Source of the DNA: Nematopogon swammerdamellus
Taxonomy: Eukaryota > Arthropoda > Insecta > Lepidoptera > Adelidae
Direction: 5' to 3'
Length of the DNA stretch: 64,000 nucleotides
Assembly (NCBI GenBank): GCA_946902875.1
Contig: OX336344.1
Span: 17,257,791 to 17,321,790 of the forward strand
Shown: positions 1-10,065 of the stretch, piece after piece
Layout of the letters: every line of letters starts with the position of its first letter
Numbering within the stretch: position 1 is the stretch's first letter
The notes under the pieces: generated by a model
Seen by the model: the letters and a program-made list of their open reading frames with translations, nothing else
Databases searched by the model: none
What the model was told of the DNA's origin: nothing
Made by a program: the position numbers and the translations under genes

Positions 1-180
1 AAATAAAGGTACGGTAGCGGGCTTACTTACTTTATGAAGCATTTCTAATCATAAAATTTAAATAATATGAAGGATTTCATAAACACGCCATAGATGGCGT
101 GAGTGGCGCTGACCATGACATGGCGATACGGAACCCTCGGTGCGCGAGTTCGACTTGCACTTGGCCGGTTTTTTTTAAAC
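1..180 (+). repeat. 3' part of dispersed repeat family C (SINE/MITE-like)
   Basis: The stretch from about position 84 (atagatggcgtgagtggcgc) to the T-run at 170 is nearly identical to 59901-59985. It ends in gcgagttcgacttgcac, which resembles a Pol III B box. Other copies are at 34790-35145 and 43726-43945 (both minus), with a scrap near 17590. Confidence 0.75.
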
Positions 181-697
181 AGTGTGGGTAGCTGTGCCAA
201 GGAACCAAAGGTGGTTGACACAGCCAATTTGACTTCCCCTCACGAAACCACACTCAGACAGGCACATATCCAGCAGACTCCAGCAGACTATTGTACTTGC
301 ATATGTGTACTCCTTTCTTTGTGCAATACATACATACATACATACATACACGCTATATACCGACATACGGAGTAAGGAGAGTAATCGGTGTTGTGCTGCA
401 AAGACTGGTAAATTACACAGCACAACACCGACCACCACATTACCGTACCGGCCCCACACGGTACAATATGATGTGCAAATATTATTTGTTCAATATGACG
501 TGCAAACATTCTTTGTGCAAATTTTAATTGTTTCCCCTCTATTACCATTATCTGAAGATAGTGTAAAAAAATAATTAACCATGTTCACAGTTTGATATTC
601 CATGTTTTTGGAATTAAATTTTGTCACATTGCCATTTCGTGCGACAATCCTAGTATTGAATGAATATGTTTCAAGTTGCAAATATATTTTCTTACAG
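181..697 (+). other. Intron sequence upstream of the PDI-like exon
   Basis: No coding exon is recognisable. It holds a (TACA)n microsatellite at 327-350 and a short inverted repeat at about 388-432 (ggtgttgtgctg / cagcacaacacc). A copy of this inverted repeat lies at 8290-8330. It also has a short piece of the repeat tail ending in ccccacacggtac. It ends in a polypyrimidine tract and cttacag acceptor at 691-697. Confidence 0.6.
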
Positions 698-850
698 GTT
701 CACCACTTTCCCACACTAGTCCTCTACAACAATAGTAAAGTAATCTACCAGCATCGGGGGTCTACAACCTTGGAGAACTTGGTGCAAGAGGTGGAAAAGA
801 ATTTGAAAACATTGACAGATAATCCTGCGCAAGTGAAAGATGAATTATAA
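698..850 (+). CDS. C-terminal exon of an ER-retained thioredoxin/PDI-family protein
   Basis: This is the last coding exon, 50 residues plus stop, of a gene that begins left of the window. It follows a tttcttacag acceptor in phase 0. The peptide opens with HHFPTLVLY, the cis-proline loop, strand and helix that end a thioredoxin fold. A basic/acidic final helix follows (LENLVQEVEKNL), and the protein ends in KDEL, the ER-retrieval signal. Known PDI-A family members such as ERp46/TXNDC5 end in the same arrangement. The CxxC active site must lie in upstream exons, so which member this is, and whether it is redox-active, cannot be told here. The inferred role is thiol-disulfide chemistry or chaperoning in the ER lumen. 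A polyadenylation signal lies 150 bases downstream. Confidence 0.8.
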   Translation, partial: VHHFPTLVLYNNSKVIYQHRGSTTLENLVQEVEKNLKTLTDNPAQVKDEL

Positions 851-1000
851 ATAAGCCTTCCAGTTTTCAACAAATGATCACCTATCCCATTAACTAGTGA
901 ATAGATGCATCTTGTGACATTTTGTGAGATTTAGTCATTTGTTCCTGTTGTTCATAATTTATTGTGTGTTGTGATTGATTACTTGTATATAATTGTGTGC

Positions 1001-1006
1001 AATAAA
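1001..1006 (+). terminator. Polyadenylation signal AATAAA of the PDI-like gene
   Basis: A canonical AATAAA lies 150 bases past the stop at 850, in an AT-rich 3' UTR, and is followed by GT-rich sequence. Confidence 0.6.
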
Positions 1007-1162
1007 ATGTTAGAAATTACTATTTGTTGGAAGTTTTATTTTTGAAGTCATGCATTGGCAGCTATGAATTAACAATCATAGTCATAAAAACATTTAACAA
1101 TAGAAACAACATAACTCCAAAAAACTTAGAGGTAAGTAGATGTAAATACCTATATATTACAC

Positions 1163-1382
1163 AAGCTGTGCCCGCGGCTCCGCCCGCTCTCATATTTCAC
1201 TTCACTGCCAACCTCATAAGCCATTTACCCTGATAGTAAGTAGCCTATAGTTGATGGGAAGAATCAAGCTATCCGTAGAATTTTGTTTTATTAAAATCGG
1301 TTCAGTGGTTCTCGAGTTATAAGCGGACAGACAGACATACACTCAGACAGAAAGCAGACGTTGGATTTTATTATAGGTAAGG
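1163..1382 (+). repeat. Dispersed repeat, family D variant
   Basis: It starts at gctgtgcccgcggctccgcc, a variant of the cccgcggcttcgct motif common in Lepidoptera. The body contains a 'cggttcagtggttctcgagttata' type stretch and a (acag)n-like run of acagacagac. Related copies are at 4255-4437, 5238-5410, 48405-48785, 57672-58035 and 61940-62370. Confidence 0.55.
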
Positions 1383-2152
1383 ATTAGTAATTAAATTAGT
1401 AGATAACGATGGTAGATAAGTGTTTGGAATGACCAGCAGAAAGATAAGTAGGTACCTACTAACTAGCTTTGGCCCGTTTACTTGGGAGAATAAATACTCA
1501 ATATAATAAGTTCTTAAATTATAGTCTATATTATTTCTGGCCGCATTGGGTGATTTTCTAAAGGCCCGTTTACATTTATCACTTTGGAGGTACAACCCGG
1601 ATGAATCATCCAAAGTGATAAGTGTAAATTGAGTTTCAATGCGAGTTCAACGAGAGTAACATCTTCCTCCTACTTTTGTTGAAAGCAATCTTCATCGAAC
1701 GGATGATTCAACGACAGTGACAGTGCGGGACAAGTCTAAACAGACCAGCCTCATTTTAGTGAATGCGCAGGACAACTGTTGAAACTTGAAAAAAAATCTT
1801 TGAAGTGGCAAGATAAACACATGACAATATTTTTAGTGTTCTACCATCGATAAGAGTGTTTGTGGAACACAAAGTGTTAGGAATACTCAAAAAGTATCGA
1901 AAGGGCGAAGCCTATAAACTTTGTTTTTTTTTAAATAATTTTATTACATTCATCTAACAATCCTTGACAAATTATATGTTTCCAGCCAGCGACTTGTTAC
2001 TTTCCCCCTTCCAATATCTTGTTACTTTACCCCTTCCAATATCCTTGTTTCCAGCATATAGTTACCATTATATTCCAGCACGCACGAATTCATTACGAAC
2101 CCGCGACATTTTTACTACAGAATGGATGTTCATCCACAATGAGCCGAGTTTG
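1383..2152. other. Intergenic, no gene seen
   Basis: No exon with splice sites was found. An imperfect inverted repeat at 1563-1628 (gtttacatttatcactttgg / ccaaagtgataagtgtaaat) could fold into a hairpin and is probably a small MITE. Confidence 0.4.
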
Positions 2153-2563
2153 TCAGCCTCGATAGCTCAGTGGAGCAGACAGTCAACTGTCGCTATTGAA
2201 TGTTAAGCAACGCTGGGTGCGGTCAGTACTTGGATGGGTGACCGCTGAACGTTGGAGGCTGACCGAGGTTCGGATTCCTCGTAAAACTGTAGGTCCCTTC
2301 CCTCCTAATATTACTTGGTGGTAGGGTTTAACCCGCCCGGGTTGGTACCACCGCACTGAATGAAACGTCGGTTAAAACGGCTATGTAAATACGTGTACGT
2401 ACGTGTTTTCCGACCAGTTCAGTGTAGCCGGCACGATCAAAGGGGGAAGCACTGACATGGCACCTAGTTCACCCGGTGTTATGGGCTGACATCACGGACG
2501 TTGTAGGTGATGTAGCCAACGGTGTCAGTTTCCATAAAAAAAAAAAAAAATTAAAAAAAAATT
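2153..2563 (+). mobile_element. S1 SINE, full length, tRNA/5S chimeric head
   Basis: The head begins gcctcgatagctcagtgg, a tRNA-like A box. Then 2201-2248 follows insect 5S rRNA closely (ttaagcaacgctgggtgcgg then tcagtacttggatgggtgac), covering the 5S internal control region, and then comes a B-box-like ggttcggattcc. The shared core comes next (aaaactgtaggtcccttccc ... ggtggtaggg ... gggttggtaccaccg). The tail runs through tccagttcagtgtagccggc to cataaaaaaaa. It is non-coding and depends on LINE machinery for movement (family knowledge). Confidence 0.85.
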
Positions 2564-3159
2564 AAAATTGAACATGTGTAAACACACAAACGTTCAATGT
2601 TCATCTTCACTTTGGATGATTCACTATGGATGTACATGATGGATGTGATGTGGATGATGATTCCTGAGTATTGGTGATTCATTCACACCACCCACCACAT
2701 CGTCATTGGTACATATTGTTGTTGTTGTTTTCGCCATAAATAGGCAGGCAAAGATCATTTGACCATACAGCCAATCATTGGTAATTTGGTACATATTTCA
2801 AGGTCATACTGAAGTAATGAAATTGCGTTCTGCCGTAGGTAGACAGTGTTGCCAGATGACCGTCCCGCGTTTCATCCGTTCCCTACATCGTGATCCGTTC
2901 ACACGTACGTTGTATCCCTTCTTAGTCACTCACGCACGAGCCCTTCATCGCAGGAGGATTTGACGGCTCAGACGAGAAATGCAATGCAACAAAAGCTGCG
3001 TCGCTACGCTACGCGACGCATCTTCTTTATTTTAACCCTAACCTAATGTTGAGGCGGTGCATGTCGTTTTTGTTACGTTTCGTTTCGAGCCGAGTCAACC
3101 CAAGCCGTGTTTCCGAAAGGAGCCGCAGGAGCCGTCAGAGCTTTCAGGTATCAAACCCC
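2564..3159. other. Intergenic upstream of RNFT
   Basis: No gene is recognised. The interval contains gatgg/tggatg-rich stretches near 2600-2700 and moderately CpG-containing DNA at 2850-3140. A (ttg) run lies at 2719-2730. Confidence 0.35.
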
Positions 3160-3165
3160 TCACTT

Positions 3166-3514
3166 GACGAGTGGCTCGGGATCACTTCTGTTGGCTCTCG
3201 TTGACAGCTGGGACGTCATAGAGCCGAAAGCGAATCAAGGGAATTCGATATTCGTTTGTGATTTCGTGGCGCAGGGGTAAGGGTCTAGGACTAGTAGTTT
3301 TATGACCTGGGTTCGAATCCCACAAAATCTTTTTGTTTTTTTTTTGCTTTTTTTTTCTTTTTTAAGCAATGTTACGGTGTTTAAATTGTCTTTATATCTT
3401 TTTTTTTAAACCACCAAAACCGTTTGTATATTTCCGAATAGTTCCGAAAATAAAAATTTCTTAGGACGAGAACTGTCAGTGAGAGACATCAGAATTGATC
3501 CCGAGCCACTCGTC
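3166..3514 (+). mobile_element. MITE with an internal tRNA-like gene
   Basis: Terminal inverted repeats: gacgagtggctcgggatca at 3166-3184 and its exact complement at 3496-3514. A perfect 6-bp target duplication tcactt lies at 3160-3165 and 3515-3520. Inside (about 3267-3330) is a tRNA-like unit with an A box (tggcgcaggggtaagg) and a B box (gggttcgaatccc), followed by a T-run that could stop Pol III. Related internal units lie at 36890-37175, 42115-42490 and 43480-43580. The element ends about 290 bp upstream of the RNFT start codon, so it borders or forms part of that promoter. Confidence 0.8.
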
Positions 3515-3800
3515 TCACTTGTCACTTCACACTTCGTAGTATTATATTCTTTGCTTCGCACTGCGCTGACTGAGTACTGATTGGACTGGTCTGCCAACCA
3601 GCCACTGATTCTCGCGGGCGGCGTCAAAATATTTGCACAAATAAAAAATATTACAATAAATTATAGATAATTTGATTCTTTGTTGCCTCGACTTCGACCG
3701 ACGACGGCGTCTTTTATCTATCTTGTGCACCGAACGACGTAGCCACAAGAGTGCGGCTGCCGGGTGTGTTAGTCACTCAATGGTCTCGTGAACCTTGACC

Positions 3801-4019
3801 ATGTCGCAGCCTCAGCAGCAAGTGACCGTGGAGTTGGGAAGTGGGAGTGCGGAGGAAAGCGACGAGCCTGGTGGGGGCGGCGGAGGTGGACCTGGGGTCG
3901 GCGTCCTGGCTCGTTCTGCGGGGGCGATAGCAACGCGTCCCAACACCGGCTCCGGGCTCGGCGACCGCCTCAACCATGTGTTCCGCGAGATACGCCCTCT
4001 GGTGGAGCACGCGAGGATG
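3801..4019 (+). CDS. RNFT1/2: RNFT exon 1
   Basis: 73 codons, starting MSQPQQQVTVELG, with a Gly tract and ending HARM before donor gtaagt. This is the N-terminal cytosolic, low-complexity segment. Confidence 0.85.
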
Positions 4020-7000
4020 GTAAGTGCACTCGTCTTCGTTTTCCTGCCCAATTTGCCTACTATGAAATAATATTACTACTTGCAGCCCTTTTTCTAAGTA
4101 AATTCAGAACTTACAAAATGAAAACAGGCATAGGCTACTACATCCGTGATGTCAGCCCATAACACCTCGTTGAACTAGTTGCCATGGACATCACGGACAA
4201 TCACGGCTTTATTTTACTATGCTTTTTAAATTGTATTGCATCTCCTGCTGCCTACCCTAGCTGCAGCTTCGCTTCACGTGACTTTGCTCACAGCTCAGGC
4301 CGCTGATGACACAGCACTATGATTTATAGCCTAAAACCATCTTGAGAAGTGACAGAATGTAACAGTGGAAACCGTATGTAAATCGATAAAGTGGTTCTTC
4401 AGTTATAAGGATATTCATAAATTGACGTATCATAAATTCTATATCATAAATTCACATACTTGATTTACCATTTCGATAACCGTCTCAATTCTTTCATCAG
4501 GGCAACAATTCACGGCTATCATTACCAACATGGTTGCCACGCACACCATCACACTCTGGCGCACACTACACCTCCGAGAGCGGCATCGCCACCGCGCCGA
4601 GGCCCCAGAGCTCCATCGCCCACGTCAACCTCGGGCCCAACACGCAGACCTACGTCCTCAGCGAGAGACTGACCCCCGCCGTCCAGAGACAGCAGAGCGA
4701 GGGCGCGGTCCCCGTCAGCCGCTCGGATTCGAGCCTCGTGGAGAGCCCTCCGGACAACTTGGGCGAGATCAACATTTCGATAAACCCGTCGAACAACAAC
4801 AACATTCCCGATAACGCTGAGAATGATAGTCAGAGCGACGATGGAACGCAGCAGGTGAATAATCTCTTTATTTACACATTTAAATAGTTATATTAACCCG
4901 CCAACTGCGGAGCGGTCTATATGCCTCCTGTCCAGCCATCATGGCGTTCGCAATCCCCGTGCATCACAGAATGTCCATGGGCATTGTTAGACTCCTATGA
5001 GCAGTTGTCTAATTATGCCTAGGCATGTTTTAGTCCTCGTGAATGTCCACAGAGTCTCTCATTTGGGCTTACACCAGCTATTACACCGATTTTATTAGTT
5101 TAGGTAAGTCTTGTAGTGGCCATTCTGCTTTTCGATGAGGTCAGTGATGATTCAAGTTTCGATGAGGTCTGCTCTTTGTTTTCTTTCCTCCAGCGTAATC
5201 AGCACAGCTGAGCTCCTCGTTTATCAAAATTATATAATACTAACTTTTGCCGCGGCTTCACTTCGTGTGACTTTTTGCTCACGGCTCAGACTGCCGCGCC
5301 GATGACATAGCGTTATGCTAAAACCATCTTGAGAGGTGACAGAATGAAACAGTGAAAACTGTATGTAAATAGTGGTTTTTGAGTTATATATAAGGATATT
5401 CATACATAGACTTACGTTACACGGCCGCCGGTCGCCCGTAGGAAATTTCACTTTATTAGGATTTTTTAATAAATTGTTATTTTATTTTCAGGTGCTCGAC
5501 GTTCGCGCATTCCTCAACGTACTGATAAAATATTCCCCGTTCTACCTAATCCTACTGGTGAAGTTTATGTACGATCGACGCGAGGGTCTATTCACATTCC
5601 TCGCGCTATTCCTAGTCTTCTTCCACGCCAACAAGATCGTTCGGAGGGAATACGGCAAACAGACGAACCGGAGTATCGTAGTTCTGCTATTCGAGTTAGT
5701 TTCATCGGCCGGCGCTCTTGCAATAGTGCATCTGTTGTTCGGCCACGGCCGGCTACTGCCGAACGTGGTGATGTTTCCTGGGTACACGGAGCCTATAGAC
5801 GTGTGGGAGCTGCTCTGGTTGGTGTGCCTGACGGATCTCATGGTGAAGATCATGACGGTGCAACTGAAGATAGTGGTGACGGGCTTGCCGGCGGTTATAT
5901 TGCCGTTTCAGAAGAGGGTGAGTTTAAAAATTTCAATGTTTATTATTTCAAACCTGTATCTCCTATAGGAGCAAGATAAGCAAGATATATTTTATATATC
6001 TTGCTTCACGTTGGGATGAAATCCAACCAAATTTGTGCTTAGCACCGCTAGGCTCTGTAATGTCTTCCGGCGAGCGTGTTTCCCTTATCCTTTAAACTGG
6101 GTGTCTTCAAACGCCATATTAACAGGCTAGACAGCCTAGCAACTGTCTGCAAATCTGCTGGCATGGCGTCTCACTGAGCGCGATTTCGCGAGGAGAGGTG
6201 ATTTTGGCTCTGTTGACTGTACCATTCGTTCCTCAGCACAGCCACCCATGTTTGCTTACGTAAAAAATATTGATATAGATTATTATTATAGCGTACATAA
6301 GTAGGTGCACCTTTTTTTAGTTTGATGGTTTGAATGAAAATAATGAAAGGCGACAAAGCTACGCTCACTTGTGGTACACACAGAGTAATAGCGCTACTTC
6401 TTTACTCGTTTTGTATGTTCTGTGGTTAGCTAGCGAATAACATTTCGATCAACGGACCCGAAAACGAACTACGTAAACTCCAATAGTAACACGAATGACG
6501 TGCACAATTTCAGGGCAAAGTGTACCTGTTCATCGAAGCGGTATCGCAGCTGTACCGGTCCCTGCTGCCGATACAACCGTGGCTGTACTACCTGATGCAG
6601 TCGTACCAGGGCTCAGAGAAGATGATCGGCATGTTCCTCTCCACCGCTTACGTCATCGCCAAGGTTGTGGAGCTGCTCGTGAGATTGAAACTGTTCAAGA
6701 ACGCCACTTGGACACTATTGCAGAGTGTGGTATGTGCATTTGGCTTTTCCGCTGTGGCAAAATAATTATTTTAGTTATATTATAAATAGCTGCCTCGTGC
6801 ACATTCGGTGGCTGCTTGTTGCAAACACTGGCTTTACAATGGTGGATGGCGGCTGCAATCGAACCTGAGACCTTGAATTCAAGAGCCCAAGCCAAGAGTC
6901 TTCACATCTTAACCATACAGGCAACCATATGGTTAAGATATATGTGCAAAATTTAAATTCATTTACAACCCCGAGGAAGGGGGAGGGGGGGAGAGTAACG

Positions 7001-8530
7001 CCAAAGAAGTGTAACTTCTAACATTCGTACATAATAAGTGCACACACGTTTTTTTTATCAAAGCTACAGCAATATTTTTCCTTTAAAATCAAAACTTAGC
7101 CACCCTGTATTAGTGAAATGATTAATTGGCTCGATGTCTGTGCACAGAACCTGGGCACGAAGCCGACGGGCGAGCAGCTGCTGTCGGCCGGGGACTCGTG
7201 CCCGATCTGCCACGACGACTACAGCACGCCCGTGCGGCTCGGCTGCAGCCACATCTTCTGCGAGCTGTGCATCGCCGCGTGGCTCGACCGCGAGCACACC
7301 TGCCCGCTCTGCCGCGCCAAGGTACCGCCGCCGCTCTAATATATTGTCTTTTTTTTTATGGAAACTGACAAGGTTGGCTCCATCACCACCATCCATCATC
7401 CACCTACAACATCCGTGATGTCAGCCCATAACACCGGGTGAGCTAGGTGCCATGTCAGTGCTTCCCTTTGGTCGTGCCGGCTACAATAAACTGGACGGAA
7501 AACACAAACTATAAGTACCGGCCCCACATGGTACAAAAAAAAATCGTCACCATATACAATCATCGTCACCATATACAAATTACTTGTATGTAAATATGTA
7601 TTGTGTGGTGCTGCTTGATAGATAAGCGGAGAGAGGGAGTGAGGGTGGAGTGAGTAGGGGGAGGGGGAGTAGCACACCAAAGAAGTGTAACTTCTAATGC
7701 ACCTTTTTTTTTAAATTACATTCTGTTTCTTTGCCCTGGTCAATAGGGCCTAATGACCTGGTAATGTCAAGCTTTTGTTTATTCAATCAATCAAGCCGTG
7801 ATCAATCAAATCTGAATGGAAGCATGACCTGGTGAATTTACCAGGTCATGCTTCCATTCAGGGATCCCTAATTGTGTTTTTGTTGTGATTATTTATCGAG
7901 AAGGTCCGGTTGTGTTTTTATCTTGAGTCGTTCAGTCACACTTCCTCTTGTCATCAGGTATTTCACCAAGACGTTTAGAGGCTTTTTATTTATTTATAAT
8001 TTTTTTTTTATTTATGTTTTTTTTGAAGCGATGCCTCTGTCATACGTTTTTATTTGATCGTTTGCTATACTTTGACTTTTCCTTGTGGATCCCATTACCT
8101 GTCTCCCCATGCATGCCGTAAAAGGCGACGAAGGGATAATGGCAAGATGACATGCTAAAGGGCGACATGACGGCCACCTTTCACCTTGTCGCGGTCCTTC
8201 TTAAGTCATGATGCAGTAGGCAACTGTCTTGGTGGTTTACTTGCTGCTTGATAGTTATCTTTTCCTAATACATGCTAAACGTGGTGGTCGGTGTTGTGCT
8301 GCAATTTACACGAATTCTTGCAGCGCAACACGGATTAGTCTGCTCACCATGTTGTTTTCTATTCTATTGTTTAAAGTTATCCAGTGCAGCAAGAGGCACG
8401 CAAGATTCTCCCCCATGACGTGATCCAATACGTTCCTGTAATTTTAACAGAATAAATTATTTATTTGTAGGTCACAGACGAGCCCACCTGGAGAGACGGC
8501 TCCACGACACACTACTTCCAGCTCTACTGA
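3801..8530 (+). CDS. RNFT1/2: RING finger and transmembrane domain protein (RNFT1/2 family E3 ubiquitin ligase)
   Basis: Complete six-exon gene: 3801-4019, 4501-4854, 5492-5917, 6514-6729, 7148-7321, 8471-8530, all joined in phase 0 at GT-AG introns, giving 482 aa (vertebrate RNFT1/2 are about 435-445). Residues 1-190 are low-complexity with Gly, Ser, Gln and Asn runs. About 190-400 hold several hydrophobic helices (near LFTFLALFLVFF, VVLLFELVSSAGAL, ELLWLVCLTDLMV). A C3HC4 RING spans C423-C460 (CPIC, CSH, C, C, then CPLC). The tail VTDEPTWRDGSTT matches the family's conserved C terminus. Family role: RING E3 in the ER membrane linked to ubiquitin-dependent degradation. The upstream GTG/TTG codons are ignored; ATG at 3801 is chosen because it heads the exon with a plausible 5' UTR and no earlier in-frame ATG. 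A MITE sits at the presumed promoter. Confidence 0.9.
4140..4200 (-). repeat. S1 SINE 3' fragment in RNFT intron 1
   Basis: Contains catccgtgatgtcagcccat followed by aacacc, the 3' tail motif of S1 in reverse orientation. Confidence 0.6.
4255..4437 (+). repeat. Family D-like repeat in RNFT intron 1
   Basis: gctgcagcttcgcttcacgt, then ctaaaaccatcttgagaagt and agttataaggatattcat. It is the same unit as 5238-5410 in intron 2. Confidence 0.6.
4501..4854 (+). CDS. RNFT1/2: RNFT exon 2
   Basis: 118 codons between acceptor ctttcatcag and donor gtgaat. It is Ser/Asn/Gln-rich, with NPSNNNNIPDN near its end, and predicted disordered. The ATG at 4530 and the other-frame ORFs here are not used. Confidence 0.8.
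4938..5060 (+). repeat. LINE 3'-end fragment in RNFT intron 2
   Basis: gttcgcaatccccgtgcatc and gaatgtccatgggcattgtt match 54045-54090, where the same sequence follows a recognisable reverse-transcriptase C terminus. Related scraps are at 36155-36330 (minus) and 60895-60965. Confidence 0.65.
5238..5410 (+). repeat. Family D-like repeat in RNFT intron 2
   Basis: Second copy of the 4255-4437 unit, sharing ctaaaaccatcttgagaggt and the terminal aaggatattcatac. Confidence 0.65.
5492..5917 (+). CDS. RNFT1/2: RNFT exon 3, membrane segments
   Basis: 142 codons between ttattttcag and gtgagt. It encodes most of the transmembrane helices, starting VLDVRAFLNVLIKYSPFYL and ending AVILPFQKR. Confidence 0.9.
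6514..6729 (+). CDS. RNFT1/2: RNFT exon 4, membrane segment
   Basis: 72 codons between acceptor caatttcag and donor gtatgt. It begins GKVYLFIEAVSQLYRSLLP and has one further hydrophobic stretch (MIGMFLSTAYVIAKVVELLV). Confidence 0.9.
7148..7321 (+). CDS. RNFT1/2: RNFT exon 5, RING domain
   Basis: 58 codons between acceptor gtgcacag and donor gtaccg. All eight C3HC4 zinc ligands are present, with 11 residues between the first pair and CSH and 10 between the third pair and CPLC. This segment is clearly GC-rich compared with the flanking introns. Confidence 0.9.
7349..7516 (-). mobile_element. S1 SINE fragment with tail module, RNFT intron 5
   Basis: The reverse-strand A-tail at 7349-7358 is followed by catccgtgatgtcagcccat and the ggtgccatgtcagtgcttcc body. 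It ends in the separate ccggccccacatggtac module near 7519-7535. Confidence 0.75.
7813..7860. repeat. Perfect 21-bp hairpin in RNFT intron 5
   Basis: The 21-base arms (7813-7833 and 7840-7860, beginning tgaatggaagcatgacctgg) are exact reverse complements around a 6-base loop, gaattt. Confidence 0.8.
8090..8190 (+). repeat. Dispersed 'cccgtgcatgtcgtaaaagg' module
   Basis: gcatgccgtaaaaggcgacg and agggataatggcaagatg match 16625-16690. The same module is the 5' head of S1b copies at 36575, 40205 and (reverse) 22316. Confidence 0.65.
8471..8530 (+). CDS. RNFT1/2: RNFT exon 6, C terminus
   Basis: 19 residues plus TGA after acceptor ttatttgtag. VTDEPTWRDGSTT matches the conserved C-terminal tail of RNFT proteins. 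The exon is too short to be found by ORF length alone. Confidence 0.85.
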   Translation, partial: VTDEPTWRDGSTTHYFQLY

Positions 8531-8664
8531 TCTACAGAGACCCTCTCCGATTCAACCTGTAAACCGGAAAGGACCAAAAGAGAATGCATAAGGACCTTCC
8601 ACACTTTTTAGTAACATTTCCATATTACATCGCCTTCTCACTAAGAACCAAGTTTTTACATTAC

Positions 8665-9095
8665 CGTCATAGTCCTCCCGGTTGTGACGTGCGGGTCTGA
8701 AACGTGGACTCCGACGGTCACTGTAGTCCAAAGGTTGAAAGTTGCCCAGCGGGCAATGGCGCGAGCCATGCTGGGAATATCGCTACATGTTATGGTGTGA
8801 CGAGGCATATTGCCGAAGCACAAAAGTAGTCGATATTGGACACCGGGTCGCTAAACTGAAGTGGCAGTTGGCTGGGCACGGCAGCCGAAGAGACGATGAC
8901 CGTTGTACTAACAGTGTCCCACACTGGCGGCCGTGGATAGGAAAATCGGAGTTTGGGGAGACCTGCCGCCAGTTGGGACGACGAGATCAAATACGTCGGC
9001 GGAGAGCGGTGGTTCCGTATCTCTGAAGGCCGGGAGGACTGGAGGAAATTTGGAGAGACGTATGTCCAGCAGTGGACGCTTACACGATGACTGAC
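8665..9095 (+). pseudogene. RTE-type LINE reverse transcriptase, decayed C terminus
   Basis: The stretch parallels 18060-18475 base for base with many indels and stops. Recognisable pieces in shifting frames include [19 protein letters not shown] and the end [21 protein letters not shown]. Only the C-terminal part and 3' end are present, as expected from 5' truncation by target-primed reverse transcription. It lies directly downstream of the RNFT stop, so it may be transcribed as part of that 3' UTR. Confidence 0.8.
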
Positions 9096-10065
9096 TGTTA
9101 TGAAAAATAACTTTACACAAGGCTCTTGTTGGACTGTGTGCGTAGACTTTTCGGGTCACATGCACAGTTTCACAAACTACAGTTTATAGTAGTCAAGTAG
9201 AACAAGTTTTGGCAAACATTCTAATGTTGTCTCTTATTTTACGAAACGTTTGGTCAGCTTGGCTATTTATTAGCACCGATCACTGAGCCTGGGGAGGCAA
9301 CAAAGAGTTTTTGCAATATCTTCATTAGATAGATGTAAACCGAAAATAAAAAAATAAAAAAAAAACTTAGTACCAACCAATTCAAAATAGACCAGATAAA
9401 TATCTAACAAATAAAACACAATTCTCAAAAAGAGTGCTCAAGAATGATAATTAAATAAAAATATTAATTTAAAAAATCCAAGATAATGACAAAAACAACA
9501 AATTTTAACTGAATTTAGACGTATCAGCCAAGGCTGCCTGTCTAAAATAAATAAATAAATACAAACATAGAAAAATTAACAGTTTTTGCAATGTTGAAAC
9601 GAGCGAGGACAGTTGTGGGCAGACCCGGGGACGGCCAATGGAATGTGGCGGCGCGTGTGGTTGCCATGGTTATAAAAGAACTTAGACGGGAGGAGCGCTG
9701 CCGCGTGATCTCTAGGCTCAGTGGTCACTGTTTATTAGGGTGGTTTTGGCGTTAGGTCAGCTACGTTTGCCACTCTCGCACCCCTCTGAGCATTGGTGAA
9801 GTCCTGTCTCTCTATCAATATGAAATAGACAAAGGCTGGTCTTCAACACGAGCTCGCTCGGAGTGTGATTAACTGATTATTAAGTAGCTAGTCGCTTTTA
9901 AGTCGCTAGAATGCACGTCTTGTGTGTATATGGAGTGTCTACTGTAACTTGCTAAAGCTACCTAAAGCCGGTTTCACACATTGGATAAGTAAGATAAGGA
10001 TTTAGTTTAGTTTCATCTCGCTTCGACAAGTAATGAAAGGAAGATGATCCTAAAATGTTTGACTT
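9096..10065. other. Intergenic, no gene; possible orphan core promoter
   Basis: A-rich stretch at 9340-9370. Near 9640-9730 a CpG-rich block carries TATAAAAG (9671-9678) and a TCAGT initiator-like motif at 9718, but no ORF follows. The TATA-to-initiator spacing is about 49 bp, longer than usual, so this is weak. Confidence 0.3.

Noticed and set aside
2201..2248. A 5S rRNA gene
   Set aside because: Only the internal promoter part of 5S is present; the 5' third and 3' end are missing.
3267..3330. A functional tRNA gene
   Set aside because: No convincing acceptor stem, and the unit sits inside inverted repeats with related, diverged copies elsewhere.
3542..3748. Minus-strand Arg-rich ORF upstream of RNFT
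   Set aside because: It overlaps the presumed RNFT promoter and 5' UTR and has no family signature.
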